The notes under the pieces: generated by a model
Database searches by the model: none
What the model saw: only the letters and a program-made list of their open reading frames with translations
What the model was told of the DNA's origin: nothing
Program-made: the position numbers and the translations under genes
From: Isotricha intestinalis
Lineage: Eukaryota > Ciliophora > Litostomatea > Vestibuliferida > Isotrichidae
Direction: 5' to 3'
Length of the DNA stretch: 34,971 bases
Assembly (NCBI GenBank): GCA_023807065.1
Contig: JAJJLU010003729.1
Location: 1 to 34,971, forward strand
Part shown: positions 10,310 through 20,498 of the stretch, one piece after another
Position numbering within the stretch: position 1 is the first letter of the stretch
Layout: every line of letters starts with the position of its first letter

Positions 10310-11398
10310 ATGAATTTGAGCAATAATATATATGAAAAAAAAATATTTAACCGTCGTCTATCATCTAATATATATAAAAAAAGATTTTATATTTCAGGTA
10401 ATTTATTATCTAAAGAAAAAGAAGAACATATTTATAATTATAATAAAAATAATAAAAAAAATATAAATAATTTCTTTCTTCCTTCTTTAGACTCATTTTC
10501 TCATTCAAGACAGAACGATTCAACGAATACAACAAATAATATTTTATTCTATAAATATAAAAATTCTGTTTCAGAATTTCGTACTTATGAAAGTAGAAAT
10601 AATAGAACTCATATTTCTAATAAAAGAAGTAATATTAATAAAACATTAGAACTTCAAATTAATAAACCATACAAAGTATATAAATTAATAAAACCAAAAT
10701 TATTAAATAAACCTACATCACAATTAATATCTTTCATTAAAGAAGAAAAAAAGGATAAAAAAATAGAAAATCAGTTTAAAAAAAATAATAATTTACTTTA
10801 TAAAAAAATAAATGATCTTGGAATAAAAAGAATAGTAAATACAATTAGATTTACCAAATTCCTTTCAGAAAATCGAGATTTTGTAAAAGATTTAAATATT
10901 AAAAAAGAAAATTGGCATAAAAGTATAAGAAATGCTTTAATAAATGATATAAATACTTATTTTACAAAAGGAAAACAATATAAAAATTTTTGTTTAAATA
11001 TTGAACATAAAGTAAATTATTTTTATGATATTTGTATATTTCCTCATTTTAAAAATAATTTTATGTTTCATAAATTAAATTTTATCAACGGTAAAGTTAT
11101 GAGAGAACAATTATGTGATAAAAATTGTATAAGTAAAGATATTGAAATTTCTTTACATAGAAAAAGAATTAAAACATTATATATTAATGAAGAGGAAGAA
11201 GAAAAATTGATTAGAGAAGAAGAATTAAAAAAACAAATTGAATTTGAAAAACATCATCAACATATGTTGGATAATAAATTTGAATTGGAAGATTTTTTTA
11301 ACAAAAAATTTGATATAGGAAATGTTAATTTTGCTTGTGAAAAAGATAGAAATTATGTATATAATCAAAAAATAAAAAGATATTATTTTGATTTTTAA
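10310..11398 (+). CDS. Basic Asn/Lys-rich protein of unknown function
   Basis: A 362-residue frame, MNLSNNIYEKKIF to TAA. The N-terminal ~100 residues are low in complexity and rich in Asn, Ser, Lys and Arg. Residues 120-270 look more ordered (LISFIKEEKKDKK, IKRIVNTIRFTKFLSENRDF, NIEHKVNYFYDICIFPHF). A charged helix follows at about 290-325 (EEEEEKLIREEELKKQIEF), then a Tyr/Phe-rich tail. No signal peptide or membrane segment is visible, and no family was recognised. It may share regulation with the tubby gene across the 59-bp gap. Confidence 0.75.
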   Translation: MNLSNNIYEKKIFNRRLSSNIYKKRFYISGNLLSKEKEEHIYNYNKNNKKNINNFFLPSLDSFSHSRQNDSTNTTNNILFYKYKNSVSEFRTYESRNNRTHISNKRSNINKTLELQINKPYKVYKLIKPKLLNKPTSQLISFIKEEKKDKKIENQFKKNNNLLYKKINDLGIKRIVNTIRFTKFLSENRDFVKDLNIKKENWHKSIRNALINDINTYFTKGKQYKNFCLNIEHKVNYFYDICIFPHFKNNFMFHKLNFINGKVMREQLCDKNCISKDIEISLHRKRIKTLYINEEEEEKLIREEELKKQIEFEKHHQHMLDNKFELEDFFNKKFDIGNVNFACEKDRNYVYNQKIKRYYFDF

Positions 11399-11888
11399 CA
11401 ATTTTTGTTTTTTATAAAAATTAGTAAGAGTTTATAAATAAATAAGAATAAATATTTTCACTTTAATTTTAAGTATTATCATTAAATTGAATTTCTTCTC
11501 AAATGATTTTTAAAAAAAATAAAAAAACATAAAGAAAATAATAGAAAAACTATAATTCTATCTAAATTTATCTAGGATTAAAATTTTATGTTCAATAATG
11601 TAAGGGGAGATAAAAGACTGCAAATGTAATTTCAAAACTTACGAGGTTGAAGGGCAATATCCCTAATGAAAAAGAATATACTGTGCATGCTTTATTATCA
11701 GGATTAATGAAGAAAATTAATGAAGTAATTTTTAAATATTTGTTTTGTTCTATAATCATATGAGAATATAAATAGATTTTTTAAATATTTTTGATGCTGT
11801 GAATTAATTTTTAATCTTGTTTTTGGAGATAAATATATATATTTATAAATATATTAAATTAAATAATTTATAATAATGTATAAATAAT
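11399..11888. other. Gap with a short GC-richer open block
   Basis: Mostly AT-rich flank. From about 11600 to 11763 the base composition shifts: a plus-strand frame 11614-11763, open for 49 codons and ended by TGA, reads as ordinary protein (KLTRLKGNIPNEKEYTVHAL). It has no early ATG and no clear splice partner. It could be an exon remnant or a structured RNA (there is a GGG-N6-CCC hairpin near 11653). It was not assigned. Confidence 0.3.
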
Positions 11889-13841
11889 TTACTTTCCTTT
11901 AAGTAATTGATTTATTTCATATTCAATGTCATTTCCAATAACTTTCTCGATATCACATTTAAAATATTCAGAAAAACATCCATTTCCATTCCAAATTAAA
12001 CTGTTATACCCATTGCCAGTTAAATAAGGAAACAACAGATCAACTTTTTCATCCATTTGTTCATAAGTTAAATAATAATTATTTTTTTCATTATTAATTG
12101 AAATTTCTCCTTTTTCATTAATTATATAAATTCTATTAGGATTAATCCCTACACTTCTATAAGCAATAGCATCAGTATTTTTATTACCAATACCAGAATA
12201 AAAAGGAAAATAATCATTAGGGAATAAGTTTAAAACCATCAATAATGAGGAAATTTTCATAGTTTGAGGTTTTTTATCGATAATTTCAGTTTTAATAGCT
12301 GAAGTAAAATCGCCTTTACTCATTAAAATTGGGCCTTCGGGCATAGTAATATTATTTTGATTAATTTTATATAAAAATTCTTTAGTTTGTTTATGTTGAC
12401 ACATTGTTCTCGCTGTTAAATATAAAATTTTATAACCATTATTATATATATCATTATATAATTTAGTTATATTTTTATGAGACCAATCTCCTCCCCAAAG
12501 ATAACTTAATTGTCCTATTAAATCACTTCTTGATATTGTTCCATCCAGATCACTTATTAAAATTTTATCATTGTAATTCCATAAATATAAATCACATTTT
12601 AGTGTTCTGATTCCACGATATGAATATATAGTAAATTCTAATATATTTTTCCCATACTTTAAATTCATTTGAGAAAATTGTTTAGATGTGAAAATATGGG
12701 ATTCTTTATATTTTGGTATTTTTTTATCTTGGTATTTTAATTGTATGTTTTTTCTTGTAGGGGAATTTGAAGGTGAATTTGAAAAAGATGATATTTTAGA
12801 AGGAGAATTATTAATTATATTATCACTATTATCATTATTTTTCACAGGACTTTCATCATAATTTCTCACTGGAGAATTTGATGAAACTGAAGTTTCTTTT
12901 TCATTTTTATTAAATTCATTATTCATTTCTTCAATTTTATTTATATCAATTTTATAAGTATCTTTATATATTTTTTTCCAAAATAAACCTCCTTGACTTT
13001 GAGTTAAATTATTAAATGAATCTTCAGGTAATGGTAATCCAAATGCTAATTCTGCGAGAACCATTGGTGCTACTACTTTCCATGTATAAATATAATTATT
13101 TATTTTTATTGCTAAGTTATTACTGTTTAATATTTTCCAAGGATCTTTGAAAAATTGCTCTTTAGATATTTTATTTTTTTCAAATTCTTCTTTTAATGAA
13201 AAATTTTTATTGTTTTTATTTTTACTTATTATATTCCAACAATCTGATAATTCTAATTTAAAAGGATTTTTTTCATTTCTAAAATTAAATGAATCTTCTT
13301 TCATATTTTCATTCAGGTTATTTTTAATATTTTTATTTTCTAAATCCCCTAAATCATGAATAACTGTATTAATTTGTTCTTTATTATTTTCTAATTTTAT
13401 ATTATTATTGATATTATCATCTTGAATTTTAATACATTTTAAATTTAAATCATTTTCTTTTTTATTTTCAAAACTAATTTTTTCATCATTTTTCTCATGA
13501 TAATTTTTATTAGATATTTTATAATCATTTCCATCAGAAATAAAAGCATTATCACTTAAAGAATTAGATAAATTATCATCTTCACATTTAATTTTAATTT
13601 TATTTTTTCTCTTTATATAAGCTTCACCAGATTCGTTTAGTTTAATTGGAATATTAACAATTTTATCATTAATTTTTAAAATGACTTCTTTTTCTTTTGG
13701 CTTTAAAATTGACCATTGACCAAATTTAACTCTTAAGGGAGTTCCCTTAAAACTTCCATTTGGTTGTTTTATTACTAAAATATCCATTGCTCCACTAACT
13801 AATGTTGGATTATAAGAAAAAAAATTTAATATTTTATCCAT
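11889..13841 (-). CDS. Lipin-type phosphatidate phosphatase
   Basis: A 650-residue protein with both lipin domains. The N-LIP domain is at about 1-75 (SGAMDILVIKQPNGSFKGTP, VRFGQ-like VKFGQWSILKPKEKEV). A conserved mid region lies near 255-290 (WKVVAPMVLAELAFGLPLP). The C-terminal LNS2 catalytic domain runs from about 405 to 600: the DXDGT nucleophile motif is ISDLDGTISRSD near residue 431, followed by WGGDWSH, LYNDIYNNGYKILYLTAR, PEGPILMS, EIIDKKP and PFYSGIGNKNTDAIAY. Lipins are Mg-dependent enzymes that turn phosphatidate into diacylglycerol at the ER membrane, the branch point for triacylglycerol and phospholipid synthesis. The linker (80-240 and 310-370) is Asn/Asp/Ser-rich with many SP sites (SNSPVR, NSPSK, SPSNSPTRK), typical places for proline-directed phosphorylation. 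The start agrees with the family's usual N-terminus. Confidence 0.95.
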   Translation of the reverse strand: MDKILNFFSYNPTLVSGAMDILVIKQPNGSFKGTPLRVKFGQWSILKPKEKEVILKINDKIVNIPIKLNESGEAYIKRKNKIKIKCEDDNLSNSLSDNAFISDGNDYKISNKNYHEKNDEKISFENKKENDLNLKCIKIQDDNINNNIKLENNKEQINTVIHDLGDLENKNIKNNLNENMKEDSFNFRNEKNPFKLELSDCWNIISKNKNNKNFSLKEEFEKNKISKEQFFKDPWKILNSNNLAIKINNYIYTWKVVAPMVLAELAFGLPLPEDSFNNLTQSQGGLFWKKIYKDTYKIDINKIEEMNNEFNKNEKETSVSSNSPVRNYDESPVKNNDNSDNIINNSPSKISSFSNSPSNSPTRKNIQLKYQDKKIPKYKESHIFTSKQFSQMNLKYGKNILEFTIYSYRGIRTLKCDLYLWNYNDKILISDLDGTISRSDLIGQLSYLWGGDWSHKNITKLYNDIYNNGYKILYLTARTMCQHKQTKEFLYKINQNNITMPEGPILMSKGDFTSAIKTEIIDKKPQTMKISSLLMVLNLFPNDYFPFYSGIGNKNTDAIAYRSVGINPNRIYIINEKGEISINNEKNNYYLTYEQMDEKVDLLFPYLTGNGYNSLIWNGNGCFSEYFKCDIEKVIGNDIEYEINQLLKGK

Positions 13842-15525
13842 TTTTTTTAAATTCTGATATTGTATGAAATCTTATTTATTATTTATGTATTTATCATAAT
13901 TTTTTTATTTCAATATTTAATTTTATTTACCTATTTTAAATTTCATTTTTTATGAATTAATATGATAATATTTTGTTTTATATTAAAAGATTATTAAAGA
14001 TAAAGCATTTAACAAGAATTTATGTAATGAAAATTAAAAAAAACTCAATTTAAAAGTAATAGACAATAAATTAATTTTATAGAATCAAAAATATTTTATT
14101 ATTTAAAATTTCAAAATGAAATTTAATTATTTTTATTTATTTTCATAAATAATATAAGTTTGATACTAGAAAATAAAAGGAAAAGAGAGAATAAATTTAA
14201 TGAACAATTAAAAAATTTTTTCAAGAAAAGAAATGGAAAAAAAGGTTTTGAAAAGAAAATAAGATTATATAATAATTGATTAAAAAATCGTTTTTTGTCT
14301 ATTAAATGAACCATCTATATATAAATATAACTTTCTTATTTAAAAAGGGTAAAAATAATAATTAATTTTGTGAAAAATGATTATTTTAACTTTATACAAA
14401 ATTAAAGAAGTATTATTTTTTTATATAAAAACTAATGTTATCAAGGACATATTCACCTATTTCTTCTTTATTAAATATATTATTTTTTAAAATCTTAATT
14501 GTCAAAAAAATTTATGTGTTTTTATAGATTAAATTATAAAAATCATTATTTAATTAATATAATTAATCAGAAAAATATAAATTTGAAAAAGAAATTTGGG
14601 GGTTTTGAAAGTGAAATAAAAAAACCACAAAAAAGATTATTTTAATTTGAAAGAATTAAGTGAATTAAAAATAAAATTTATTCAAAATTTTATTATAAAT
14701 CTTATAAATTGAAGAAAATCAAAAAAATTAATTATGATATTCAAAATTTAAAAATTTATTACACATGTTCTTTTGAACTTCAAATATCAATTAAAGAGCA
14801 TTTTAATTGGATTTCTTCTTTTTCTGAATTAAAAGATTTAAGAATAATAAGTTATTCGGAAAACAATTAAAATAATAGAAGAAAATAAACATAAATTGAA
14901 TAAAAATTAAAAGCATTATGTTGATAAAGTAATTGAAAAAAAATGAATTAATTTCTATATCAAGAGTGATACAACTCAATATGAAAATTCAATTATAAAA
15001 ATATTACATGTATTTAGAAATAGTTATTTTCAAAAATTCAATGAGTTGTTAGAATATTTTTTAAAATTAAAAGAAAATGAATTTGTTATTTCATCATATG
15101 GGATAATATATAATTTTCATTTTTTTCTCTAATATTAATAATTAATTTATACTTAAAATAAATCAATTTGATTTTTCTCCTTCATGCTTAGATTTACTTT
15201 TTTTGTTTTTTTATAATCCTTAATTATTTTCTTTTATGATTATATCACTTAACATTTTGGTCTATTTTTTGTTGTTTATTTGTTTTTTTTGTTTAGTTAT
15301 TCTACAAGTTTCATTTTATTATTTCTTTTATTTTAAAACTTATTTTTAAAAATTAAAAAAATTATTTTAAAAAATATTTATAAATAAATAAGATTTATTA
15401 GTTAGATGATTTTAAAACAAAAGAGTGATTCATTTTAATATTATATTCTTCTTATTAATTAGAATAATTTAGTTTCTCATTATTCTATATATACAAATGT
15501 TCTATTCTTTTTAAATTTTATATTA
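13842..15525 (+). pseudogene. 1.7-kb gap with broken coding-like pieces, probable gene relic
   Basis: No intact gene was found. Plus-strand pieces look protein-like but change frame. At about 14150-14277 there is a lysine-rich frame (ENKFNEQLKNFFKKRNG). At about 14650-14870 one gives INYDIQNLKIYYTCSFELQI and then EHFNWISSFSELKDLRIISY. At about 14944-15130 another gives IKSDTTQYENSIIKILHVFR and then SYFQKFNELLEYFLKLKENE. The last two are one base apart in frame and are separated by a stretch with TAA, TAG and TGA. This pattern suits a decayed gene. No family was recognised. From about 15130 to 15525 the sequence is plain T-rich flank. Confidence 0.4.
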
Positions 15526-17495
15526 TTATTTTCCAAGTATTAATTGTGCAACTTTTTCGTATTCAGGTTTTGAATATTTTTTTTGAGTCGATAAATAATT
15601 ACTTTTATGAATATTATCAACAAAAAGACAAATATCTTTTGCACATTCTTTCACAGAATGTTCAATATTATTTGTTTCATCAATTAAATACCACTTTTTA
15701 TCATATGAATCATGATAATTATTCATTTTAAAAAATTTCATTACAATATAAGTACAAGCACAAGATATAATAGAACTTTTATATTTAATATTCTTAATAT
15801 CAATTAAAAAACTTTCCATTAAATATTTTCCCATAAAAAATTGTTTTTTTGAAAATTTAAAATTAATACTTAACATTTCATAAAATTTAATTGGAGAAGG
15901 GTATAATAAACAAAATTTAAATAAATGTAATATATCATTTTCCATTTTAAAAATTTCATTTCTTGTATATGCATTATCTGTAATATATATAAAATCATCA
16001 GCCTTTGGTAAATCAATTTCTTCATGTTTACAAGAAATCATTAAAGCAGCTACTCCTAATAATTGTAATTTACTTCTAGAAATTTTTCTAACTGATAAAT
16101 ATCTATCAATACTTAAAATAGTCATAAATAAAGTTTCATCAGTAAAACCAAATTTACAATGAATATCAATAATCCAATCAACTAAAATACTTCTCATTTG
16201 TTCATTTATTTCTGTTTGTTTTTTCATATAATTATATTCTGGCTTTGGTGTTATACCTTCATTTTCCTCTATTAGTAAATTATAATATATAGTATCTATA
16301 TATTCTGTTGGTATTTGAATATTATCATTTATAATTTTTTGGAAATATTTTCCATATAATTTATCTTCTATTATTTGAGGTTTTTTTTCTTTTTCAATTA
16401 AAGATTGTTCTATATTCTTATTTGGAGATGATTTTATATTATTTATATTTTTTTCTGTTGGAATATTCAATTCTTTTTCTGTTATTTTTTCTTCTTCTTT
16501 TGATACTGTAATGTTATTTTTTACATCATGATTTTTAATTTCCATTGTTTTATTTTCTTTGGTCTGTTCAAAAGATTTCATATTCACTGATGATTGTAAA
16601 TGATTATTTGGACTTATGGTTGATGATATTTTTGCCTTTTCTATTTTCATATTTAATTCTTCTATAATTTTAATTTTTTGTTCATTACATTCATCATTTT
16701 TTTTTATATTATTTATATTTTGCTTATTATTGTTCAAATTATTATTATTTATTTTTAATTTATTCTCATCTAAATTATCTATTGAAAAATTACTGATTGA
16801 ATTTTTTATATGATAAGAACGTCTCATTAAACTATATAAAAGGTTTAAAAAAATTTTACTTTAAATCTTTATTACTCATAGAAAGTCCTATTTCAAAAGA
16901 ATCTTTCTTATCCTTTGGATCTTTTAAATTAAAAGAATTTTGATAACCTAATTTATTTAAAGCTACTGAATATCTTAATCCATTATCAAAATTTCCACTG
17001 GAACTTCTTGTTGTTTTTCCTTTAGAAATATTATTATGAGAATTATTAGATAAATTAGTTATAAGATTATATTTTCTTTCACCCGAAATTTCTCTTCTTT
17101 CAATTTTATTAATTCTATAATTTTGATTATATTTACTTTGATTTGAATTAAAATTTTGCTTTTTAACACCTTGATTAATAAATGGTGTTTTTTTAACATA
17201 ATAATGTGACTATTTTAAGTTATAAAATATATTTTACTCTTTGGGAGTCTGAACTTATATTATTAATTTGACAATTTTTCTTTAATATATTTTGGTTTTT
17301 AGACTGTGATAAATTTTGATAATTTGAATTTGTACTATTTATCTCCTTTCCAAAATGCCTTTGATATGAATCACATTTAGTACGTCTAGTTATAATATTT
17401 TCCTTATTTTCTAAATCAATATTTCTATTTAAATTTTTATATTTTGGTTGAGGAATAAAATTTTTAACTCTGACTCTTGGAGGTCTAACAATCAT
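15526..17495 (-). CDS. A/B-type mitotic cyclin, three exons
   Basis: Exons are 17238-17495, 16860-17209 and 15526-16831 (258+350+1306 = 1914 nt, 637 residues), joined by two 28-nt GT-AG introns. The unspliced third exon could start at MRRSYHIKNS (16827), but the frame runs straight back through the intron as SNKDLN-LMRRSYHIK. The cyclin box begins near residue 390 with the MRSILVDWIIDIH signature, then FTDETLFMTILSIDRYLSVR, LQLLGVAALMISCKHEE and the second fold (LLYPSPIKFYEMLS). Cyclins of this type activate the mitotic CDK. KEN degradation motifs occur at about residue 31 (LENKENII, exon 1) and in exon 3 (EQTKENKT); no clear RxxL destruction box was seen. The long N-terminus is Asn/Lys-rich and probably disordered. 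Confidence 0.88.
16832..16859 (-). other. 28-nt intron 2 of the cyclin gene
   Basis: GTAAAA...TATATAG on the minus strand. Removing it turns AA|T into an Asn codon and joins the frame of exon 2 to the cyclin box frame without a stop. Unspliced, exon 2 ends at TAA 16856-16858. Confidence 0.8.
17210..17237 (-). other. 28-nt intron 1 of the cyclin gene
   Basis: GTAAAATATA...AAAATAG on the minus strand, phase 0, containing ATAAC. Splicing joins SSDSQR to SHYYVKKTPF and opens a further 116 codons. Unspliced, the frame stops five codons later. Confidence 0.85.
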
Positions 17496-17713
17496 CTTCT
17501 TTTTTTCTTTTTATTTTTTAAATATTTTACTTTTAAATTTAAAATTTTTCTATGAATATATAAATCAATTTATAAATGGTTATAAATAAAAGATTAATTA
17601 AATAATCAAAATTAAAAAATGAATTATAAAAAAAGATAAATTCGATAAGTTTTTTTATTCATAAAATTGAATAAAAAATATAAAAAAAACAAAACACATA
17701 AAAAATACCTAAA

Positions 17714-18610
17714 TTAAAATTTAAATTTCATATTAGGTCTATTAGCAAATGACCCGTATTGAACAGCAGGCATAGTAGGTTGTCTAGTATTAATAGGACC
17801 CATTGAAAAAGTAGGTTTAGAATTTTTATTTACTTGTTTATCTTTATATTTCCTTTCACATTCTGGTAAATGACTATCATAATTTATTCTAGTAAATTTT
17901 TTATTGCATAAATTACAAGAAATATGTTGTGGTGGTTCACCTCTAATATAACTTTGTTTAACATTAATATTATTTGGTCCTGCCATTTTCATTATATTAG
18001 AAGGAATTTTTTTACCTTCTTCAATTTCTATTGTTGGTTCATTTGTTAATTTATTTTGCTCTATATAATATAATAAATTTTTGTGTTATAAAAATATTTA
18101 TTCTTACCTTTTTCAGCTCTTTTTGATTGAATTATTGCTCTTAATTCACTACTTTGATTTTCCCATTTTGATTTTTTTCCTAAGGGTTTTTCTACTTTTA
18201 CATTTTTCTCTTTCATTTCTTCTAAATTTGGATTCTTTGGAATTTCAACATCTTTTTTTCCTTGAAAAACTCTTTGACATATTGGAACATGTTTTCTATA
18301 TGCTTCCCTTTTAAATTTTCTACCGCAATTTGGGCATTCATATCTTGGTTCATCTTTATTTTGATCTTCTGGTTCTTCTACATTTGGAATTACTTCAGTT
18401 CTTGGATTTGATTTTTTTTGAGTATCATTTGAATTTTTTTTGTTTGTTTTTGATTCTGAAAAATTAATCTCAAAAGATAATCCATTTTTCTTATTTTGAA
18501 TATTTGAATTTATATTTGTATCTATTTCTATTCCATTATAATTGTCTACTATATTTGATTTTTTTATTTATTTTTATTTTTTTACTTCTTTCTTTATGGC
18601 CCCTTTGCAT
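17714..18610 (-). CDS. ZC2HC1-type double C2HC zinc-finger protein, three exons
   Basis: Exons are 18586-18610 (25 nt, MQRGHKER), 18108-18548 and 17714-18060 (25+441+347 = 813 nt, 270 residues). Two C2HC fingers are visible: YECPNCGRKF followed by YRKHVPICQRVFQGKK at about residues 87-115, and ISCNLCNKKF followed by YDSHLPECERKYKDK at about 207-235. The spacing C-x2-C-x12-H-x4-C and the basic residues after the last Cys match ZC2HC1 (FAM164) proteins, which are common in ciliated eukaryotes but have no settled biochemical role. Between the fingers is a charged helix (EEMKEKNVKVEKP...SELRAIIQSKRAEKEQ). The tail is Pro/Asn/Met-rich. Only exon 3 opens with an ATG of its own; exon 2 opens after a TAA and needs the first exon. 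Confidence 0.85.
18061..18107 (-). other. 47-nt intron 2 of the zinc-finger gene
   Basis: GTAAGAATAAAT...TTATATAG on the minus strand with an internal ATAAC. Splicing completes a Glu codon (G|AG) and joins RAEK to EQNKLTNEP in frame. Confidence 0.85.
18549..18585 (-). other. 37-nt intron 1 of the zinc-finger gene
   Basis: GTAAAAAAAT...CAAATATAG on the minus strand. It joins MQRGHKER to IDNYNGIEID and supplies the only ATG for the second exon's frame. It rests on frame logic alone and is less certain than intron 2. Confidence 0.7.
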
Positions 18611-19640
18611 TTTTTTATATGAATAATTAATTATTTAATAATTAGATGGTTTTTATCTTTAAATATTTATTTTTTATATATAAATTTAATATTTAAAACT
18701 TTCAAAATATAAAATATTTAGCTAAATATTTTTCTTAGAAACTTTATAATAATGTTACATAATAGACAATCGATTATCTAAACACATCTAAGGAGTTATT
18801 CGATATTTTTTTTGTATTTTTCATAAGTTCCATGTTTAATAAGAATATTAGAAATTTCAAAATTTCTAAATGTTAAATCAATATTTAAAGGAGTATTTTG
18901 ATTCTTTATTATTAATATTAATATAAACTCCTGCTTTAAGTAAATAATTTATTATTTAAAAATAATTACTTTGACCTTAATAAATTAATACTGAATTTCT
19001 ATCTTTATCTTTTCAATTTTACTCATCTTTAAATTTTCAAAAGAATTTTTTAAATCCTTGGAAAAATTTCTATCTTTATTATTAAAATTAAAGTATAATA
19101 TTTTAATTAAAGATTATTTTAAATCTGAAACTTTTGAAATCATTTAAATTTGATTTACATACTATCAAATTTAAAAACTTTCTAAATTTAACAAGATTTT
19201 TCATTGTTATTTATATTAGAAAAATTGAATTCATTGTCGATATTTAATAATTTATTTGCAAATTTTTCTTTTTAAACATCACTAATACTTATAAAAAATA
19301 TTTATTTAGACTATTATTACTTCACACAAATTAATTTTTTTATTATTGAATCTTTTTTTTATATTTATTTCAAATAATTTAAACCTTTTTAATCTTATTC
19401 ACTCTTTTTTATTATTTTGTTTGTAGATGGAGAATTTAATTTTGGGTGATTGAAAATTAAATCCTTTTCTTTTTTATTTTTATTCATCTCTGCTACAATA
19501 TTAATTTGTTTAAATAAATAAATATTTAATCAATTTTATTTGCATTGTTTCTAAATTTTGTTTTTACATTTAATTTTATAATTCAGATAAATTTAAAAAT
19601 ATTGTTTCATTTTCTATATTTTATACATAATAATAAAAAA
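18611..19640 (-). pseudogene. Gap holding a broken ankyrin-repeat relic
   Basis: On the minus strand, about 19010 down to 18797, the sequence reads as ankyrin repeats: NYFQIINYLLKAGVYININN (with a TAA at the Q), then after a one-base frame change NTPLNIDLTFRNFEISNILI KHG. The spacing of IINYLLKAG.YIN and TPL...NFEISNILIKHG is that of ankyrin consensus (TPL...G..EIV..LL..GA.IN). Further upstream, about 19330 to 19150, a frame reads DVQKEKFANKLLNIDNEFNF with TAA/TAG at glutamine-like places. In-frame stops and the frame change argue against a working gene. The rest of the gap, to 19640, is AT-rich flank and the 5' region of the LRR gene. Confidence 0.5.
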
Positions 19641-20417
19641 ATGTCAAATATTGAAGAAGAAACACATTTTCAAAGTGGACTTCAACTAGAAGAAAATAAG
19701 TTAGATGAATTAGTTAGTTATGAAAATACAAATAAAAATATTGAAAATATTTCAACTCTAGATGAATTAATAAATAAAATAGATACCATTCAAAAAATCA
19801 AATTATCAAATAATAAAATATCAAACATCACTCAATTTTTACCATTTTCAAATTTAGTTTATTTAGATTTAGGACATAATTCTTTACAAAAAATAGATAA
19901 TATGTCACCGTTACAAAATTTAGAAATATTAATATTATCATATAACAATATAAAATCAATTGGTTTTAGTTTTGTAGCTTTGAAAAAATTGCAACATTTA
20001 GATTTAGGTTTTAATTTATTAGAAGTTAATGATGGTTCTTTAATTAAAACATTAAAATTTAATCCTGAATTAATTTCTTTAGTTCTCTCTGGAAATATTG
20101 ATTATAATTTTGAAACATGTAAATACATTTGTTTAGAATATTTACATAAATTAGATTTTTTAGATACTGTTCAATTAATTGATAATAAAAAAAATAAAGT
20201 AAAAATAAGTTCTGCTTATGTTGAAGTTAAATCTTCTAAAGGAAAAAAAAAGAAAATTAGAACTTTGAATGATTACATAAAATTTAGACAAGAAGATTTA
20301 ATTGATGAAAATCAAGAAAAAAATATTGAACAACAAGAAGAAAAACCATCCCCTGAAGAATTAGAAAAAAATTCATCAAGTTATTATTATCTTCAATATT
20401 TAAATGGATTAAAATAA
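19641..20417 (+). CDS. Leucine-rich repeat protein
   Basis: The start is set at MSNIEEETHFQ (19641), which has an A-rich context. An upstream in-frame ATG at 19545 would add a hydrophobic stretch that looks like untranslated AT-rich sequence. The 258-residue protein has about five SDS22-type repeats from residue 45 to 160 (IQKIKLSNNKISNI, LVYLDLGHNSLQKID, LEILILSYNNIKSI, LQHLDLGFNLLEVN, LISLVLSGN), then a capping region (YLHKLDFLDTVQLID) and a Lys-rich segment (KSSKGKKKKIRTL). The C-terminal tail is acidic and Gln-rich. Repeats of this type act as protein-binding scaffolds, for example for phosphatases or axonemal partners. The specific partner cannot be told. Confidence 0.8.
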   Translation: MSNIEEETHFQSGLQLEENKLDELVSYENTNKNIENISTLDELINKIDTIQKIKLSNNKISNITQFLPFSNLVYLDLGHNSLQKIDNMSPLQNLEILILSYNNIKSIGFSFVALKKLQHLDLGFNLLEVNDGSLIKTLKFNPELISLVLSGNIDYNFETCKYICLEYLHKLDFLDTVQLIDNKKNKVKISSAYVEVKSSKGKKKKIRTLNDYIKFRQEDLIDENQEKNIEQQEEKPSPEELEKNSSSYYYLQYLNGLK

Positions 20418-20498
20418 TAAATTTATTTATTTTTTAAATTTTAATCATTCATTTATAAACTATTTGAATAATAATAATATAATATTTTAGAAATACAA

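Noticed and set aside
14123..14314. Minus-strand 63-residue frame
   Set aside because: Phe/Leu/Lys-rich text opposite a purine-rich stretch that looks more coding-like on the plus strand; no domain.
16856..17495. Separate 203-residue gene upstream of the cyclin
   Set aside because: Its stop and the 28-bp gap form a GT-AG intron in phase with the cyclin frame, so it is better read as cyclin exons 1 and 2.
18081..18314. Plus-strand 77-residue frame
   Set aside because: Antisense shadow of zinc-finger gene exon 2 and its intron.
19545..19640. N-terminal extension of the LRR protein with a hydrophobic leader
   Set aside because: The sequence is Phe/Leu/Ile/Asn text from AT-rich DNA; the ATG at 19641 has the A-rich context and begins typical coding sequence.
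13842..19640. tRNA or other RNA genes in the larger gaps
   Set aside because: No GGTTCRANYCC-like B-box with matching stems was found by eye; AT-rich hairpins are expected by chance.
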